Positions 42,000 to 55,576 of a stretch of 64,000 nucleotides of DNA are shown here, piece after piece; the first letter of the stretch is position 1, and each line of letters opens with the position of its first letter. The DNA is taken from NCBI RefSeq assembly GCF_964340395.1, contig NC_135566.1, forward strand, positions 7,482,001 through 7,546,000, read 5' to 3'. The notes under the pieces were generated by a model, which did not search any database, was not told the origin of the DNA, and was given only the letters and a program-made list of their open reading frames with translations. This DNA comes from Glandiceps talaboti (Eukaryota; Hemichordata; Enteropneusta; Spengelidae). Made by a program: the position numbers and the translations under genes.

Positions 42000-44682
42000 C
42001 TTGGCTTGATATTAATAATGCCATCATTTTGATCGTTTGTTATTGCACCCTACGAAATTTATATTGAAGGTCACTGATCAGTTACATTCGGTTTTATCAA
42101 ACTGGCAGCTCTTCGACTGTCGTCAAAAGCACAAATAAGTGGGGGGGGGGGGTTGCTGATATCTAGGCCCTATGCGTTTGTCTCCAGGGTGGAGTGTATC
42201 GAATTTCACTTATGTTGGGAAGTCGATGAAATTTGATCTCAAGGTTAACAACGTTGTCATAGGCGACGGATGAAATACGTGTACATGACAAGTATTTGCC
42301 TCTTCCTGTGGAAAATAAATACATTCGTTATTCATTTCAATCATAAAAATGTACCTGTCTTTTTAATTTGGGCCTATTAAGTAATTTATTTATTTCGTCC
42401 ATTTTGTACTGAAAAAGGGTCATGGTGTCACACTGGACTGTGTGCATTTCTAGTAATGAGATTTGGGTTACTTGAATAAACTGAGTCGAATCATGACCTT
42501 GTGAGGAAGCTACCATGTGAAGAAGGGAAACGAGTCAGATTCCATATGATACGGGCGTTCCGTTGATAAAGTTTGCTGGAAGATATACAGTCATCTTATT
42601 GCTTATGTGCTGCTGCTATGTTTCTGCCGGTCAGGTGTATTCATTTTGCCAATACCACACAGTTCGAACTACATGTACATTTGTGCACTTGCATATAAGT
42701 AATTCTGTAATACAAAGAACGATTCAAGTAAGCTTAAAACGTGCTAATCTGGAATTGACGACCTCCGCACATTATTTTTACACATGTAATCAGCGTTGCA
42801 CTGAACCATTTCTTAGAGACCAGTTTGAGTAGATATCCAAGGTTTCGCAATAAGGGAGGCTTCGATAAATACAAGGGGGTGCCGTTGCGTTAAATATGAC
42901 CCCCCCCCCCCGATTCCGTCGTGCAAAAGTTATCCTCCCCAATCTCCTTTCGCTAAAGCACGACCCCCCCGGTTAAAATATTTTTAAAGAAATGGTTGAA
43001 CTGCTGTCATACAATATTAATGACACTAAGCCGAGTATAGAGTTGGTGGTGAAAAGGACTTGCCCCACAAGTATGCAAATTATGCTACTCAGTATCGATG
43101 GATATCACCTACAAACTAATTGGCTGTAGCCATTACATTATCTATTCTGAATGTCATTAATTTGAGTCGGCCATTTTGAGATAATGAAGCAGGCAGACAC
43201 ACGGAATCATAACAAAGCCTCCTATTACGGTAAAATGATAAAGAAACATGAAGTGATCACATTAATTGTAGTTAGTCTATAATGGAAAGGGTATTTTGGT
43301 CATCGAAAGGACTGGAGTGGGCCATAGGGTACAAAGCGGCATGTAGCATCGTTATTGATGTAGTTGAAATTAATAAATCAACATATATGACATCACATGA
43401 CTAAAATAAACTTCAAGTGACACGGGAAAAAAATTATGTAGGGCTATTTCTGATACCAGTATAATGAAAAGGGAAACCAGTCACTTTGTTTGTCCTCTTA
43501 TTGTGACAGCAGAGAACAGTATCATGTTACTTCCACATTAGCATTGATAGGGATTTTTTAGAAAATTAAATTTTATTTCAAAAGTGTACTGGTGTGAAGA
43601 TAATGAAATGAAGTTTATTTCCAAATGAACAAATGACCTATACTTAATTTATTAAACAAATTTAAAGTGGTGACGTTGTAGAAATGCGGGTAGTATTACT
43701 GCGCAGGCGGAAAGCAAAGCTTACCTCAATTTATATTACACCGAGGATGCTAAAACGAACCATCGCTTTAATTAGCTGTATAGTAATAAAGAGTGTCTCC
43801 CTACTATTCCGAAATGGTCGTCATTTTTTATGTATCACGATATCATAGAATAAAACTGTTGCCAAACACGAGATCGTGACAATGTAGTTCTTTATGTACT
43901 GGGGGGGATTATATTCAGAGTAGCAAGTTTATTGTAAGGTCACAGAAAGACGATATCTTGTTATTTTGAATGCGTGTACAATGTAGTACTGTAAACCTGG
44001 ACATTTTCGCTAAAGACTTATTTGCACTAATTTCGCTACAAAACAGCAACATTTATGCAAAAATAGATAGTGAAAATGCCTTCTTGTATAAAGATAACGA
44101 TGTGCTAGTCTGGTAATTAGTAAAAATTAGAACTAGCTGAAGACAGCAAAATTGCAAAATTTTCTAATAGCGAAAATATCTAGGTTTTCAGTATTTTGGT
44201 CCAGTATTGGTATGAAATATATTACGCCATGCTCAAGCCAAGTTGATTTGAATAAAACATATGGAATGTATACTCTGGTCGTTCTACGTCATGACAATGC
44301 ATGTCTACGTCACTGGTTCTGCTGTGTTGCCAAAACGTTCAAAATTGCCTTTACTTTCCCCGATTATTCTTTGATATTACCATTCTCGTAAACCAGAGCT
44401 GTTCTTTCTTCCGCAACACTGCAAATTAAAGTAAATAAAATAATCTTTTGGCGGTGCGATGTTATGCTCTAACATTTTTCTTCATTCAGCCGGAAAAATA
44501 TTCGTCTAGCGACTCGTAGTGAGAAAGGCCCCTTAGGTCACTCGCATTTTCCTTAGCTGAATAATGAGCAATATTGAGGAATAACATCATATATATATAT
44601 ATATATGATGAGTGAGGACTACGCACCTCACGAAACAGTTCTGTAGGGTCTATAGCATATAATTTGGTTCAAATTTTCAAAA

Positions 44683-44740
<58 letters not shown>

Positions 44741-45900
44741 ATCTACCATCTGTATACATACATTGCATAGTGTACATTAGTCTATCAACAGTCATCGACT
44801 TTTTTTGTAATTTATCTTTAATACTATTGTTGCCACTGAAATTAATAGAATTACACATGGTGTGTGCAGGACATTCCATGAAGTCAAGACCAGGGCTTTG
44901 GTCAAGACGACTGTTTTAACCAGCCGTACTTTCATTTCTATGAATTATTCACGTCGGATTATATTTTATGTGTTGGAATCCCAGGCTCAGTGAGTAGCAC
45001 GCATTCTTTATCATGTGTATAGATGTGCATTGTACCAGGGACATAAAACGTTTATCCGTCCCTGATTGTACATCCTGATTATTATATCGCATGTTGTGGG
45101 CTATATATGTGTACAGAATTAGTAAGAAATAACTAAATATTTCACAAGGATTTTAATTTTAGAAATACAATATATGATCAGCGTCTGAATACAGACTAAA
45201 TGTACATAAGAATTAAACACATATTTTTTTTTTACAGTATGTACCAAATTAAAGGGTTATGTCATAGCTCTGTGTGTGTGTGTGTGTGTGTGTGTGTAAG
45301 GATGTGGGTAGGTAGGTATGTAAATCTATCTATGGACGTGTCTCAAAATTAAATTCTAGTGAAATTTGCTGTATCTCATAGAAATGGCAAGAACTAGTAA
45401 ATATAGTCATTTGTTAAAATATTTCCCTTTCTGTAATGAGGTTAAATTTTCAATGCACGCTTCCAAAGCACATAATTTGGAACACAAATTGATAATGACA
45501 TACCTATATTTGTTGATGTTGCATTAAGCTTAATGGGTCATTTGCATAATTGATGACTTTTGATAACAGGCAATATCTTAATATTGAAAGAGTCAAATTG
45601 CACATAATTTAGTAAATATTTTGATGATAACAAAGCACGTCCTATAGAGCTTGTTGATGTACTTTAATCAGTCATATGAATAAGAGAATGTGCTGTCCTG
45701 GTTCCTTCACACTTCATTGCAATTGAAAGTTTATAAATGTAAAATAACGCTCAGCAAAGTACCAATGAAAAAGCCTTCTTTTTTTACCTTACAGGAAACA
45801 TTCAGTGTACACCTTGTCGTATATATATGTGCACTAGTATGTGTATCATCACAAGTATGTGGTGGTATAACCTGACAGACCTACTTTACCTAAAAAGACA
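42000..45900. other. Intergenic stretch without a recognisable gene
   Basis: Only short unsupported frames, homopolymer C/G tracts (42141, 42900), AT repeats, a (TG)n run at 45270-45298 and a repeat segment shared with MORC2 intron 16 (44108-44195). The open frame at 42563-42832 has no splice or homology support. Confidence 0.6.
44684..44739. repeat. (AT)n microsatellite, intergenic
   Basis: 56 bp alternating AT; a shorter run lies at 44589-44608. Confidence 0.92.
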
Positions 45901-45912
45901 ATTTACAAGTGA

Positions 45913-46959
45913 TTTATTCTGGGCAATGAATCAAGTTTATTGAGAAAACTATGGGCATAAGGCAAATGTAATTTGACAGGGTGCACTTCGACAAAAAAAT
46001 ACCTTAAATCATTATTTGCCACATTGATACTTAACACAAAATTATGCTTACCATATATATGACATCCAATGCATTTGTCAATGTCATTCACACACTATCA
46101 ACATAAACTGGCTACATAGAATGGATCATTGTTTAGATCCACAGATCTCAAATACTGACTGCCAAGTGTTATACAAATGCACATTAAGAGCATCAAGTAC
46201 TTGTAATGGGCATATCAGATTATGCATTCATTCAAATAAACTTCCATAAGTGCATTAACAATATTTAAAAAAAGTCTAGGTAACATATAAATACATATGT
46301 GGCATCAAGAACACAAACTTCACTCATCCATATCCACGTTAAACAGTGCCTTACTTCATTTTTGTGTTCTTTAAAAATCTAAACAAATGGATCTAAACTG
46401 TTTCAATATGTCACATACACTAGGGTACTACTCACAATTAAATACATCAAATTTTCAATGTGCTTTGCACATGAACAAATGACCAGAAAACGATCACTAA
46501 AAGATATTCAAAAGCTATTACAAACAGTTTCCTGTTGCAGACATGACCACTATACAGTTGTAGACAGAAAAGATGTTTTGGCGACAGGCTTTCTTTTCCT
46601 TTAAAGCTGCTGCCAGTTCTCAAATTAATCTTCTATACGAGATAGCAGTCTTTCCAAGGTTAATATGCACAAACAGCTGCTCCAGATTAGGCTTGATTGG
46701 TGGCTATCGTTGACATGGCAACCACAGTACCTGTTTATCCATGTAGTACTTGCCATTTCAAGTCATGTTTTCAGTAACTAGAGGAACAACTTTCCATGCC
46801 ATTCTTTGGAACATAAAATGGAACAAGGAGTTTTATCCACAGGCACAGAACACTAATTGGTATATATTCTTCAGCTGTTAGAAGGTATGTGTTACAGCTA
46901 CAGTGTTGTTAATAACTCTCTGATGTTATCTTGGAACAGTGTATTGGAAAACATTACTT
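45913..46959 (-). other. TMEM248: TMEM248 3' UTR with polyadenylation signals
   Basis: No other gene is seen between the TMEM248 stop and 45.9 kb. Reverse-strand AATAAA signals occur at 45941-45936 and 45918-45913, giving a 3' UTR of about 1 kb. The end is inferred from these signals only. Confidence 0.5.
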
Positions 46960-49900
46960 CTAGGCTTGTATGAGGGGCTACAGGAAACAGCAAAACATCA
47001 GTCAATTAGTTGCAATACAGAAAATCAAATTTGATAATTAAAGGTATGTACAATATAAGGTTAACATGTACAATATAGGTCAACACGATCCACAACATTA
47101 ACATACAATGTATCTTGGACTTCCAAATTGAAATTAGAGTTCAGAAATTCTGCATTCTTTAAAAATACATTCTATTCTCCTGCTACTAATAAATCATCAT
47201 TTCAATGAGAATTTCTTACCTTTTTATCTACATGTATACTTGAACCATTAGCTCTGGTTTTGACAGGCCTGCCTTTGATTACAGCATAGCAGAATGCAGT
47301 TATAACCATAACAAAAAGGAAATAACTGGTGTGCATTAGGTGTAAATTGATCAATGATCTATCAACCTGTGGAAAGTGAAGAAAACAATCTATGAGAAAA
47401 AAAGCAATGTTGACACATTGGTGCAAAAACATTGAATCTTACATATCTTGCCTTGATATAATCACAATGCTATTTTAAAATCTTTAACTAACATTAGAGA
47501 TTATTACAAACAATTAGTTAATAAGTATTCTTGAAAAACACTGGAATGAAGCATTGAAATATGCATGTTTTTTTTTTAAATCACACTGCCTGTGTTTTTA
47601 TCTCTTTATTGACATAGAACTGCCTTGTTCTCTATTTACAAGGTTGTGTAGACAAGGTGTATTAATACTTTGAGCTTCCATAACAATTATCTAATTAGCA
47701 TATTGTCATAGATTAGAGTAATCTCTTGTCTACATGTTGGCCATCAAAATGCAGTAATTTCATTTGAGTTTGCATACTTATCATCTAATTTGCATACAAA
47801 TTAGGCTACATATCAATAATGGCAACTCAGAATTCATCTAAATTAGTGGATATGTTGATGATTGATATTCTGATAATATGATTTATAGATATGATGGGTG
47901 TGGTTTTCATAGTAATGACTAATTTGCATAATTGCAGATATTTGGGAGACATATTGATAACTAATAAGTGATTCCGTGGCATGACTGCTACTTCAATATT
48001 TTTATATGCTGACCCCTACTTAAAATGGGGATGGATTTGAGTTTTCTTGAACAAACAACAGCAAAAGCTTCAGGATTTTCTGGTGTGCACACTATGTTAA
48101 AGTAGTCATATTATTTATATGTGTTTTTAAAGTTGACTTTTTTCTTGTTTTCTTATAAATTTCATCTATCTATCTATCTACAACATAATTAATAATTATA
48201 ACTGGACAAAATAACTGAACCATAAAATATCAAAGGAGATATCTACAACTTACTGGTGACAACATTGGTGTTAGACTGGGATTGTCTGGATGATAAGCTG
48301 AAGCTATAGCTCCATATTTACACCAATAGTGATCATATGATGATAGTGTTGATTTAGGTGACAACCAGGACACGTAGTACTCCCTTGGACTATCAGTAAC
48401 ATTGCAGCTTGCTGGTCTCCTGTAGGCAAAGCATGGGATTATTAGTCTGTTTCATGTTAGTGTTCACTAGCTCTGTTTGATAATCATACATAAACCTGGT
48501 TACCATTAAGAAACTGCACATTCTACTCTTATGAGCAAAATTGCAATTTCTTGCTACATTTTGTTTGAATTAAATAAATCATTTAAATGTACAGCTATAT
48601 AACAGCAAATGACAAGTATCCAAATTACTACACGTGTGACACTTTTAAGACAGCATGTCATTGGGCACAGCAAACAAACCACTTGACAATCATGGTATAG
48701 CTATATGACAGCTAATGACAAGTATCCAAATAACTACACGTGTAACACTTTTAAGACAGCATGTCATTGGGCACAGCAAACAAACCATGTGACAATCATG
48801 GTATACGATTTATAAAATTCACACTTATGTTTTTAAGCATTGATAACCAATATTGTCAGAAGTAAACAAATCTATATGCATGCAACACTTCTGCAGGAGT
48901 TTGTGACTTATTTAACAGTCAACAAAAAACTTGACAATTGTGGTATGCAATTTTAGATTCACACTGAGTCTGTACACCTATTTTTACCATGAGGTGATAT
49001 GACAAGTATGCTAGTCTCTATTTCATGTCACATGTCAAAGACAGAGTGTGATTTGTCACAGTTAAGAAAATACTTGTGAAAAGTGTTGTACACCATAAAT
49101 GCAAGCGTGGTAACAATAAATTATGTTCTACATTACATCACATGTCAGTACACTCAAACATACAATGGACATTAAACTGATTTATTTCTTTGCCTAAGAA
49201 TAATTCAACTTTGTTATAAATATGAAACTTTACCAAGCCATCATGGGCAATTTGAATTTGCAACTACACACTAAAATAAAAACAAATATTTCTCAGGTGT
49301 CTATAACAATGTATGTGTAGCATATTTAATCATGTCAACCAAGAAACTGCTTGATCATTATTTCTATGACGAACACCTATATCGTAACATTCTATGGGTA
49401 AAATTCTACGACACACCTATATGGTAAAATTCTATGACACACCTATATCATATGGTAAAATTCTATGACACACCTAAATCATATGGTAAAATTCTATGAC
49501 GCACCTATATCATATGGTAAAATTCTATGACACACCTATATTATATGGTAAAATTCTAAGACACACCTAAATCATATGGTAAAATTCTATGACACACCTA
49601 TATCATATGGTAAAATTCTATGCCACACCTATATCATATGGTAAAATTCTATGACGTACCAATATCATATGGTAAAATTCTATGACACACCTATATCATA
49701 TGGTAAAATTCTATGCCACACCTATATCATATGGTAAAATTCTATGACACACCTATATCATATGGTAAAATTCCATGACACACCTATATCATATGGTAAA
49801 ATTCTATGATGCACCTATATCATACGGTAAAATTCTATGACGTACCAATATCATATGGTAAAATTCTATGACGAACCAATATCATATGGTAAAATTCTAT

Positions 49901-52900
49901 GACACACCAATATCATATGGTAAAATCCTATGACACACCTATATTATATGGTAAAATTCTATGCCACACCTATATTATATGGTAAAATTCTATGACACAC
50001 CTATATCATATGGTAACATTCTATGACACACCTATATCATATGGTAAAAGTCAATGACGCACCTATATCATATGGTAAAATTCTATGATGCACCTATATC
50101 ATATGGTAAAATTCTATGATGCACCTATATCATATGGTAAAATTCAATGACGCACCTATATCATATGGTAAAATTCTATGATGCACCTATATCATATGGT
50201 AAAATTCTATGATGCACCTATATCATATGGTAAAATTCTATGATGCACCTATATCATATGGTAAAATTCTATGACACACCTATATCATATGGTAAAATTC
50301 TATGACACACCTATATCATATGGTAAAACTCTATGACGCACATATATCATACGGTAAAATTCTATGACGCACCTATATCATATGGTAAAATTCTATGACG
50401 CACCTATATCATACGGTAAAACTCTATGACGCACATATATCATACGGTAAAACTCTATGACGCACCTATATGGTAAAACTCTATGACGCACCTATATCAT
50501 ATGGTAAAACTCTATGACGCACCTATATGGTAAAATTCTATGACACACCTATATCATATGGTAAAAATTCTATAACACACCTATATGGTAAAATTCTATG
50601 ACGCACCTATATCATATGGTAAAAATTCTATAACACACCTATATGGTAAAATTCTATGACATACCTATATCATATAGTAAATTCTATGATGCACCTATAT
50701 CATATGGTAAAACTCTATGACGCACTTATAATTACATGGTAAAATTCTATTTCAGGTATGGGTGACCCTATTTTTTTCTGTTTCTCATTACCCGACTGTC
50801 CCAAATTTTCAGCACCAACATCTTGCCTTTAATATTATGCTGAACAGTGCCCTGCCCTCTCTGACAAGAATAAGCAAATGTCTGGACTGTCAACGTCATC
50901 TACAGTCATGACAGCAACGACGACACTTGTTCACAAACAGAGCATGTATTTCATGATGGAAGTTATTCAAGTAGGGGGTCTGAGAACATGCCAATTGTAC
51001 AGAAGCTGGGAAAAGACTTGTTACCAGGAATCCAATAAAAAGAGAGAGAGAGGAGGAAAAGGGGAGGCAGTGAAACATGAAGAAGATGATTTTATTTATT
51101 TTTTACGTTTTTAAAAAATCAACTGACCGATCCATAGTTGCCATGAAAAAATAATGACAAACATAAAAATAAATAGGCTTCCTAACAAGTAACATGAATC
51201 AGTTGACGATATAAACATTACATTTCTACTTTTGAAGAATATTGTTATTCTATTTTGATAGTCCAGCCTTAATAGTAGGTAACAAGAACCACAAATTCAG
51301 GATTATCATAATGAAATGAATCAGCTGTAACATAGACTCTTTTTGTTCGCATTGATGGCTGCTTACCTTGTAGTTGGGAATACTGTGGGTGACCCAACCA
51401 TAGTGACACATGTTGTCAGTTCAACATGCTTACACTGGTGTCTCTTATCATGAGAACACCTCTGACTGTTCCAGCCTTCTGGGAGTTCAAAGGTTATATT
51501 CACCTGCTCGTAGGCTTCACTTCCTATTATTGGAGTACAAAGGAAAGGGTCATCACTCTTGCGAAATATCACAGCATTGTGATGAATTTGTGTGCCAATG
51601 TAACAAACCTAGTACAGTTCCTATTGTTGTTTTTTGTTTGGTGTTGTTTGTTTGTTGTGGTAGGTTTTTTTGGGGGGGAGGGGGGGGGGGGGTTAACAGC
51701 ATTTACATATATGTTCTCATAAAAATGAAACATGTCACATGTCAAGAACAGTTTATAATTCCCCCAAAACCCATCCAAATTATGTTGCCCTGCCTGTGGG
51801 TACAACATTTACTTTTCATTCTACAATATGGATTCACGTAGACTGCCATTGACATCACTGGAACAATAGGATTTCTTGTGAAAACTGTATTTCCAATGTT
51901 TTTATGATTTGAAATTCAACTGAATGAATCTAGTATATTAACTTTGTACTCATACTACTGTACACTGCAGTATAATCGACAATGTATATGCACGGTAGAT
52001 GTGAATAGTGGACTAATATTTATGCAGAAAAATTAAGTCAAGCTGAGCTGAGCTTCTGTGCTTGATAATCATTGAGTAGGTGGGCAAAGTATACATGTTC
52101 TCATGATGCTGACTACTGATCTGGTGAGCTGCACATGACTATACTTGTGTGGGTGTATTCACATTTCTCATTATGTGGAGTGTTGACTGAAAGTCAACCA
52201 AGGTACTTGAACTCAATTTGATACTTATAACTGTGTACTCAAAATGTTGACTGTCAACTTGATGCAAGGTCATTTGCCATAAGTGTATTGGTGTGATCAG
52301 AGCTGGTGTCAATGCTAAAGTAGATGTTGTTCAGCCCTATCAGACTTAGAGCATGGCATGAATGTTGTGTCTTGCAAACTACAATACTGTTAGCAACAGG
52401 GTATACCAAATTTTGCTCATCACAAGAAATTGCTATCCTGCAGTGGTATATTAAATTAGCTCAATAGCTATAATACTAATCATATATAAAACATAATAGC
52501 ATATAATACTAGGGAGATCAAAGATGCAGATTACTTACCTTCCAATCCAAGCTGTGACCCATACACACTGCTCATGAAGTGTGTAATATTATGGGGGAAT
52601 GCAACAAATTTTGGCATCGGTTTTAATACTAATTTAATCATAAATGAGTAATTTCTGGCAGGTTCATACTCTAGGATGTCTTTATGTAGTGATCTAGATG
52701 CTGAACTTGTTGGTGTTGTACCGGTCATGTTCTCCATTGTACTCCAGTGGTCATCTGTTCCATTACGTGATGCACAAAATCTTGCATTTGAAAAATGTTC
52801 CAAAAATGAATTCCAGTCCTGAAAAAAAGGTAATAATAACAATGCCAATATAAATTCTTAGGTACTATACATGAAGCACTTTCCAACCTTGAGCTCAATA

Positions 52901-53808
52901 GAAATAATGGCACAAATCCATAATGGCACAATGGCCCTTTACACTTCCTCCTCCCTAGGCAGCATGCAATTCATTACAGCCTCTACAACCACATACAATA
53001 AAAGCAGTCACCTCTAGCATACATGGTTTCCCTTAATACAGCTGAAGTCCACAGCCATTCAGAAACAATTCACAGGCACAAGGCTTGCACCAGCCACTTT
53101 TGTATTCATACTTATTAAATAAAATGAGAATGAATGTTCATGTACACTGGGTTCACAGTTACTGATGAAAATTTCTACTCAGAGTCAAACAAATTTTTTG
53201 GAAGTGAATCTCAAATTTTCCAGGGCTATTGTCACATCTCAGAAGACACATGTCAAATAAACCTTGGGTTCTGTGGCTTTTTAATACCATTTTTACATCA
53301 AGTAATTTGGGGAGTATAACTTTCATTATATGAAAACTAGAAGTGTTCAGAAATTGCAAGGCAGCTTGGCACCTTTGTTACTTTAGAGAACAATGAATGT
53401 CTTGTGCCTATAACCAAATTTTATTGTTAGCGTAGTGATGACTGAAACCATGCAAATGCACTTTATATTGGGTAATTACACTCAATGCTTCATAAATTTT
53501 GATTTTATGGCTCCTTTTTGACTTGTTGACAATTCTGGCTATAACAGACTCCTCATATTGACACAATAAAAACTATCATGAGACATTACTAGGGAGGTCA
53601 AAATTTTACCATGCTTTCAACTCAAAATGTTAAGAAATTTACAAACACATACCTGTGCAATATCTGGATCCTGAATTTGATGAAGTTTTACATAGTATGC
53701 TAATGTTACCATAGCAACTGCAAAGGCACCAACACACAAAATAAATACAACCAAAGGAGGGCGAGTTAGTAGAAAACCCTTCAGGTTATCAAATATTTTG
53801 CAGCCCAT
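46960..53808 (-). CDS. TMEM248: TMEM248 orthologue, two-pass membrane protein (complete)
   Basis: Coding exons on the minus strand: 53808-53653, 52818-52539, 51523-51367, 48419-48254, 47366-47220 and 46977-46960. Phases agree and the product is 307 residues against 314 in human TMEM248. The N terminus MGCKIFDNLKGFLLTRPPLV leads into a membrane helix (about 17-40); the C-terminal helix lies in HTSYFLFVMVITAFCYAVIK (about 265-284), preceded by DRSLINLHLMHTS, nearly identical to vertebrates. Between them is a lumenal/extracellular domain with several N-glycosylation sequons (NGT, NMT, NYS, NIT, NVT) and paired cysteines. The last exon encodes only PLIQA before TAG. Molecular function of the family is poorly known. 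The 48.4-51.4 kb intron is filled by a large minisatellite. Confidence 0.93.
48590..48812. repeat. ~117-bp tandem duplication in TMEM248 intron
   Basis: GCTATATAACAGCAAATGAC through CAAACAAACCACTTGACAAT recurs once more with few changes; two further, much diverged copies follow up to about 49060. Confidence 0.8.
49375..50755. repeat. TMEM248: 31-bp minisatellite, ~43 units, in TMEM248 intron 3
   Basis: Units read ACCTATATCATATGGTAAAA then TTCTATGACAC. The usual period is 31 bp, with 24-bp variants lacking ATCATAT towards the right side. Variation at GACAC/GACGC/GATGC/GCCAC lets unit types be tracked. About 1.38 kb, the largest tandem array here. Confidence 0.92.
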
Positions 53809-53850
53809 GGTTCTAACATCTACTACTAAAACGGTGTCTGATAAACAGAT
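53809..53850 (-). other. TMEM248: TMEM248 5' UTR part of first coding exon
   Basis: A strong pyrimidine tract and CAG (TTTTCTTATACAG) precede 53850 on the minus strand, 42 nt before the ATG at 53808. This implies a spliced non-coding leader exon further upstream, probably in the CpG-richer stretch at 54.9-55.1 kb. Confidence 0.6.
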
Positions 53851-54089
53851 CTGTATAAGAAAATATGAGGAAAATTATAATTAGTCAGGGCATAATTCTA
53901 TACATATATACATAAATCATTTGTGGAGGTTTTGAAAGTGAGACTTTAATTTGGCAGACCAACCAGATATATATTAGCATTATGCCGCCATTGGTGGACC
54001 AACTTTACAACTGTTCAAAAGACAGAGATCAAGGGGAGAGAGACATACACCCTATATTGAACATGAATCAATTATTATGTGCTGTCCTC

Positions 54090-54205
54090 ACCAGTCCTGC
54101 TTGCAGAAAGAGTAAACCAGGACTCAATTCTGACATTGTCCCTTGGAGAAGAGATGGGACATTGTCAGAAATGAGTCTAAACTTTCTCTGTCTGCAAGCA
54201 GGATT
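54090..54205. mobile_element. Fold-back repeat with CCTGCTTGCA ends, copy 1
   Basis: The left TCCTGCTTGCAGAAAGAGTA and GGACTCAATTCTGACA pair with the right TTCTCTGTCTGCAAGCAGGA and TGTCAGAAATGAGTC; the centre holds TGTCCCTTGGAGAAGAGATG. Located in the TMEM248 5' intron/upstream. Confidence 0.65.
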
Positions 54206-54899
54206 ATGTTCTTGGTGATCCACTCTTGTGAAAGGTGTCTCATTCTGAATTCTAATTCAATTTCTCCTGATTATCTAGCATGTAAATAGAAACCATGTAC
54301 TTGTTACAGAGTTTTGCAATATTAAAGTCAGGAATTCACCAACATTCTCACGACCTCTACACACATTACACCCACATGTTCATTGTTAATGATGATGATG
54401 AAAATATAAACTTATGTAACACCATGGCATGGTGTACGCTATCTGTGTAACATAAATGCTACGCTATCAGAAATACTACTAAAGCTACTGCGTATTGTCA
54501 CAACATGAAGTGTGATTTTGATAATGACATCATACGAAGAACTCGGTGGCTACACAAATCACACAATAAAAATATTGCTACAAAACGGCGATTATGAGAT
54601 GTATACGTGTTCATTACTTCCGTTTAGTTTAAAGATGATTACTGTGTAAGTTTCAGTGTACATGAATAAAGTATAAAAAGTCCGTGGTCAATCCTTTTCG
54701 TATGAGAAACATATATAAACACAAACGACACGTCACAGGATACAGTCACTCGACCAGAACAGCCCATTTCTTTCAATTTAGCCCCGTACCTACTAAGCTT
54801 CCGCTCTCGGTGGAGCAGATAAGACGTAAACTGTTCACAAGCAAAACGGTCTTCTTCCCATGGAAACCATTCCTAGAATATACGAGCAGACAGCTGTAT

Positions 54900-55080
54900 A
54901 AACATGTTGTTTTCAGAACAGCAACGCAATTTTACTTCCGAGCAATGGCGGCCATCTTTTTTTGTAAGTCAACCTTCAGTCGACCTTTCACCACTTCTTG
55001 ACGTGCGCCGTCACAGCGTCAAGTTTTAAGATCCGTTTGTTTTTATGCTACGCTCAACCTGTGAATGGAACTGCGAAGCA
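54900..55080. promoter_or_regulatory. Likely TMEM248 promoter region
   Basis: CpG content rises here and a YY1-like site (ATGGCGGCC with the reverse GGCCATCTTT) is at about 54943-54958. Such a site near the start is common for housekeeping promoters. It lies about 1.1 kb upstream of the TMEM248 start exon, on the correct side for a minus-strand gene. Confidence 0.4.
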
Positions 55081-55197
55081 CATTTGGGTTCACAGTTCCC
55101 ACAATATTGGTATATATTTTGTTTATCTGATTTTAAATGTAATATTAAAGTGAGTATTCAGTTTTTACGACCGGGATTGTCCAGATATGTTTTGTTT

Positions 55198-55288
55198 TAG
55201 TCCTGCTTGCACACAATGCCCGGGTCTTAGATTACTGACATGAGACAGGACGACTTTTAAAGTAATACTCAATATGCAAGCAGGACCA
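55198..55288. mobile_element. Fold-back repeat with CCTGCTTGCA ends, copy 2
   Basis: About 90 bp bounded by GTCCTGCTTGCA and TGCAAGCAGGAC, the same termini as the element at 54090-54205. The inside is different or highly diverged, as expected for two deletion derivatives of one family. Confidence 0.55.
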
Positions 55289-55576
55289 GTTGTGTTTGTG
55301 TTGTACTGAAATAGACTGCACTTTTCGAGAGAGAAAAACAAACCAACCCGCCTCAATCAAATGAAAATGCTACAATAACCAACCTCCAATCACCCCCCCC
55401 CCCCCCCCCCGATCCATTGGACGCTGAGATATTTCCTTCTCCAAAGATATCTGTACATACGTAACAACTTTCTTGATGTTCAGAATTTTGGTAAGTTTAA
55501 CTAAGTCGTTCTATTCTAATTTGGATTGCGATGAACTGTGCATTGCAACTTAAGAAATAACACCAACACACCAAAC

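Noticed and set aside
42563-42832. 89-codon plus-strand frame with a hydrophobic start (MIKFAGRYTVILLLMCCCYV)
   Set aside because: It looks like a signal peptide but there is no acceptor, polyadenylation signal or recognisable domain, and codon use resembles random AT-rich DNA.
54684-55001. 105-codon plus-strand frame over the TMEM248 promoter
   Set aside because: No homology; lies in CpG-richer promoter DNA where stops are rarer.
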